A DNA stretch of 64,000 bases from Mycobacterium mantenii. GTDB taxonomy: Bacteria; Actinomycetota; Actinomycetes; Mycobacteriales; Mycobacteriaceae. How positions within the stretch are numbered: the stretch's first letter is position 1; every line of letters starts with the position of its first letter. Under the pieces are notes generated by a model. The model worked only from the letters and a program-made list of their open reading frames with translations. It had not been told where the DNA came from and did no database searches. The stretch lies in assembly GCF_010731775.1 (NCBI RefSeq), contig NZ_AP022590.1, positions 1,302,001 through 1,366,000 of the forward strand, in the 5' to 3' direction. Positions 62,229 to 64,000 of this stretch are shown one piece after another. The position numbers were made by a program, and so were the translations under genes.

Positions 62229-64000
62229 ATGCGCAGCCGCTACGCCGGCGATCCCTTCACCACGTCCACGCCCGAGATCGCCGCCGCGCTAGAGGATGTC
62301 AGCGTCCCCACGCTGTTGCTCTCGCTCGTCCATATCACCGGCGACCCCCGCTTCATCCGCGACTACAAGCAGATGGGAATCTTCCTCAACGAGGTCCAGG
62401 GGTTCATGTCGGAAGAGGACAAGGCCCGGGCCCGCGCCGAGGGCGTGTCGGTGATCGCCGAGTATCGGGACCGCGGTTGCCCTGAACCGCAGCCACTGAG
62501 CGCCGAACTCATCAGGGAAATGCTGGATTGGGCGGCTTGCGAGCACGTTCCCGACGACTATCTGTCGCTGGTTTCCGAGGAGCTCGACCTCGACGGCACC
62601 GACCCCCGGCGCCCCGCCCCGCTGCCGGCCGAGCACACCGCCGAGCTTCCGGTTTTGGTCGTCGGATGCGGCGAGTCCGGCATCCTCGCCGGCGTTCGCC
62701 TCAAGCAGGCCAACATCCCGTTCACCATCGTCGAGAAGAACGCAGGACCCGGCGGAACATGGTGGGAGAACAGCTATCCCGGTGCACGGGTGGATGTGGC
62801 GAACCACTTCTATTGCTACAGCTTCGAACCCAACAACGACTGGACCCATTTCTTCGCCGAGCAATACGAGCTGCAGGACTATTTCACCAAGGTCATCGAC
62901 AACCACGGGCTGGCCGAGCATGTGCGCTGGCGGACCGAGGTTCTCGCGGCCGAATGGAACGACGACGACGACGGCACGTGGAGCGTTTCGCTGCGCTCGG
63001 CCGACGGACAGACGACAACCGCGCGCGCACGTGCGCTCATCACCGCGGTGGGACAGCTGAACCGTCCCAACATTCCCGCCTTCGACGGAGCGGACACCTT
63101 CGAGGGACCGTCGTTTCACTCTGCGGCCTGGGATCACTCGGTCGACTTGAAGGGCAAGCGGGTCGCGCTCGTCGGCGCCGGAGCCAGCGGCTTCCAGATC
63201 GCTCCGGCGATCGCCGAAGACGTCGAGCACCTCACCGTGTTCCAGCGCACAGCGCAGTGGATGTTCCCCAACCCCATGTATCACGACGAGGTCGGCGACG
63301 GCGTGCGCTGGGCGATGCGCCATCTCCCGTTCTACGGCAGATGGTACCGCTTCCTGGTGCTCTGGCCCGGCTCGGACAAGGGCTTGGACGCGGCCGAAGG
63401 CGACCCGGGTTACGCCGACCAAGATCACGCCGTCAGTGACATCAACGCCGCCGCGCACATGATGTTTTCGCAATGGATCACCAGCCAGGTCAGCGAAGAC
63501 CCCGAGTTGTTGGCCAAGGTGCTGCCGGACTATCCCGCGTGCGGCAAACGCACCCTGCAGGACAACGGCAGCTGGCTGCGAACGCTGCAGCGCGACAACG
63601 TCGAATTGGTGCGCACGGCGATCGCCAAGATCACCCCGCACGGCATCGTCACCGCTGACGGCCTGACTCATGAAGTCGATGTCATCGTGTACGCCACCGG
63701 CTTTCGACACATCGACGTGCTGTGGCCGTTGAAAGTCACCGGCCGCAACGGCACTGACCTGCATGAGATGTGGGGGAGCCGGCCGTATGCCTACCTCGGG
63801 ATCACCGTCCCGGAATTCCCGAACTTCTTCATCGTCTACGGGCCGGGAACCCACCTGGCCCACGGCGGCAGCCTGATCTTCCAGTCCGAACTGCAGATGC
63901 GCTACGTCGACCAGTGTCTGGCTCGACTGGCCGAACCCACCGTGCATTCCATCGAACCGAAACCCCAAGCCGCCACCGACTGGCACCGGCGAACGCAGAC
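62229..64000 (+). CDS. Baeyer-Villiger-type flavin monooxygenase, 3' end beyond the window
   Basis: An open frame of at least 590 residues running off the right edge. A 130-residue N-terminal extension precedes the FAD motif GCGESG at 146-151. The Baeyer-Villiger fingerprint FxGxxxHxxxW is met by FEGPSFHSAAWD near residue 290, and the NADPH motif GAGASG near 316. Such enzymes insert oxygen next to a ketone carbonyl, for example in steroid or cyclic-ketone breakdown. Substrate unknown. The ATG at 62229 is preceded by GAGAGGAT. Confidence 0.9.
   Translation, partial: MRSRYAGDPFTTSTPEIAAALEDVSVPTLLLSLVHITGDPRFIRDYKQMGIFLNEVQGFMSEEDKARARAEGVSVIAEYRDRGCPEPQPLSAELIREMLDWAACEHVPDDYLSLVSEELDLDGTDPRRPAPLPAEHTAELPVLVVGCGESGILAGVRLKQANIPFTIVEKNAGPGGTWWENSYPGARVDVANHFYCYSFEPNNDWTHFFAEQYELQDYFTKVIDNHGLAEHVRWRTEVLAAEWNDDDDGTWSVSLRSADGQTTTARARALITAVGQLNRPNIPAFDGADTFEGPSFHSAAWDHSVDLKGKRVALVGAGASGFQIAPAIAEDVEHLTVFQRTAQWMFPNPMYHDEVGDGVRWAMRHLPFYGRWYRFLVLWPGSDKGLDAAEGDPGYADQDHAVSDINAAAHMMFSQWITSQVSEDPELLAKVLPDYPACGKRTLQDNGSWLRTLQRDNVELVRTAIAKITPHGIVTADGLTHEVDVIVYATGFRHIDVLWPLKVTGRNGTDLHEMWGSRPYAYLGITVPEFPNFFIVYGPGTHLAHGGSLIFQSELQMRYVDQCLARLAEPTVHSIEPKPQAATDWHRRTQ

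Noticed and set aside
62289-63986. 565-codon minus-strand frame at the right end
   Set aside because: It is antisense to the flavin monooxygenase, whose FAD, NADPH and FxGxxxHxxxW motifs establish the coding strand.

Overview
The window is 64 kb of GC-rich chromosome from a slow-growing non-tuberculous Mycobacterium. Gene order follows the M. tuberculosis Rv1853 to Rv1894c block almost gene for gene: ureD, ndh, two oxidoreductases, modABC, apa, adhA, the family III CoA-transferase/thiolase-like pair, lldD2, bfrA, an MFS exporter, glnA3, cyp140, lppE, rpfC, secreted chorismate mutase, fbpB (antigen 85B), and Rv1887 to Rv1894c homologues. An intact oxyR, a lon gene and a phosphoketolase gene argue against the M. 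tuberculosis complex. The antigen 85B C-terminus (LGASPGGGG) resembles the M. avium complex and its relatives. These comparisons are from memory of the families, not from a search.

Left part (1-25 kb): the 3' end of ureD converges on ndh. The molybdate ABC transporter follows, but modA is separated from modBC by an antisense relic of an adenylyl cyclase/TPR regulator. Then come apa, a small stress membrane protein, adhA, a CPBP protease, phosphoketolase with a 60-bp tandem repeat at its 3' end, an SDR, an UppP-like phosphatase, the acyl-CoA gene pair, an SDR/PEP-utiliser-like fusion, a ferredoxin reductase and a run of small cytosolic genes.

Middle (25-42 kb): lon with a HAIR-like site, lldD2, a GH13 enzyme, the divergent oxyR/ahpC-ahpD peroxide-defence locus, and the iron pair bfd/bfrA with two tandem IdeR boxes. 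An MFS exporter with an extra C-terminal domain, F420-type and decarboxylase-like enzymes, and glnA3 with its amidohydrolase follow.

Accessory island (42.5-46.8 kb): an IS3-family element whose orfB is split by a second mobile element. The inner element is 2.95 kb and carries only two overlapping tyrosine recombinase genes between 13-bp inverted repeats. The two orfB halves can be rejoined in frame across it, and both ends of the IS and a 3-bp target duplication can be read.

Right part (46.8-64 kb): a minus-strand run from fbpB down to cyp140 and a SnoaL-like gene; a CYP125-like P450 with a zinc alcohol dehydrogenase and a YceI protein; small secreted and membrane proteins; a nitronate monooxygenase family gene; a 13E12-type HNH gene with an SOS box across its start codon; and a Baeyer-Villiger monooxygenase running off the window. 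KstR-type palindromes precede both the CYP125-like gene and the nitronate monooxygenase gene, suggesting a link to sterol catabolism. Many genes here show a TANNNT hexamer 6-7 nt before the start codon, the pattern of mycobacterial leaderless transcription. No tRNA, rRNA or CRISPR array was seen.
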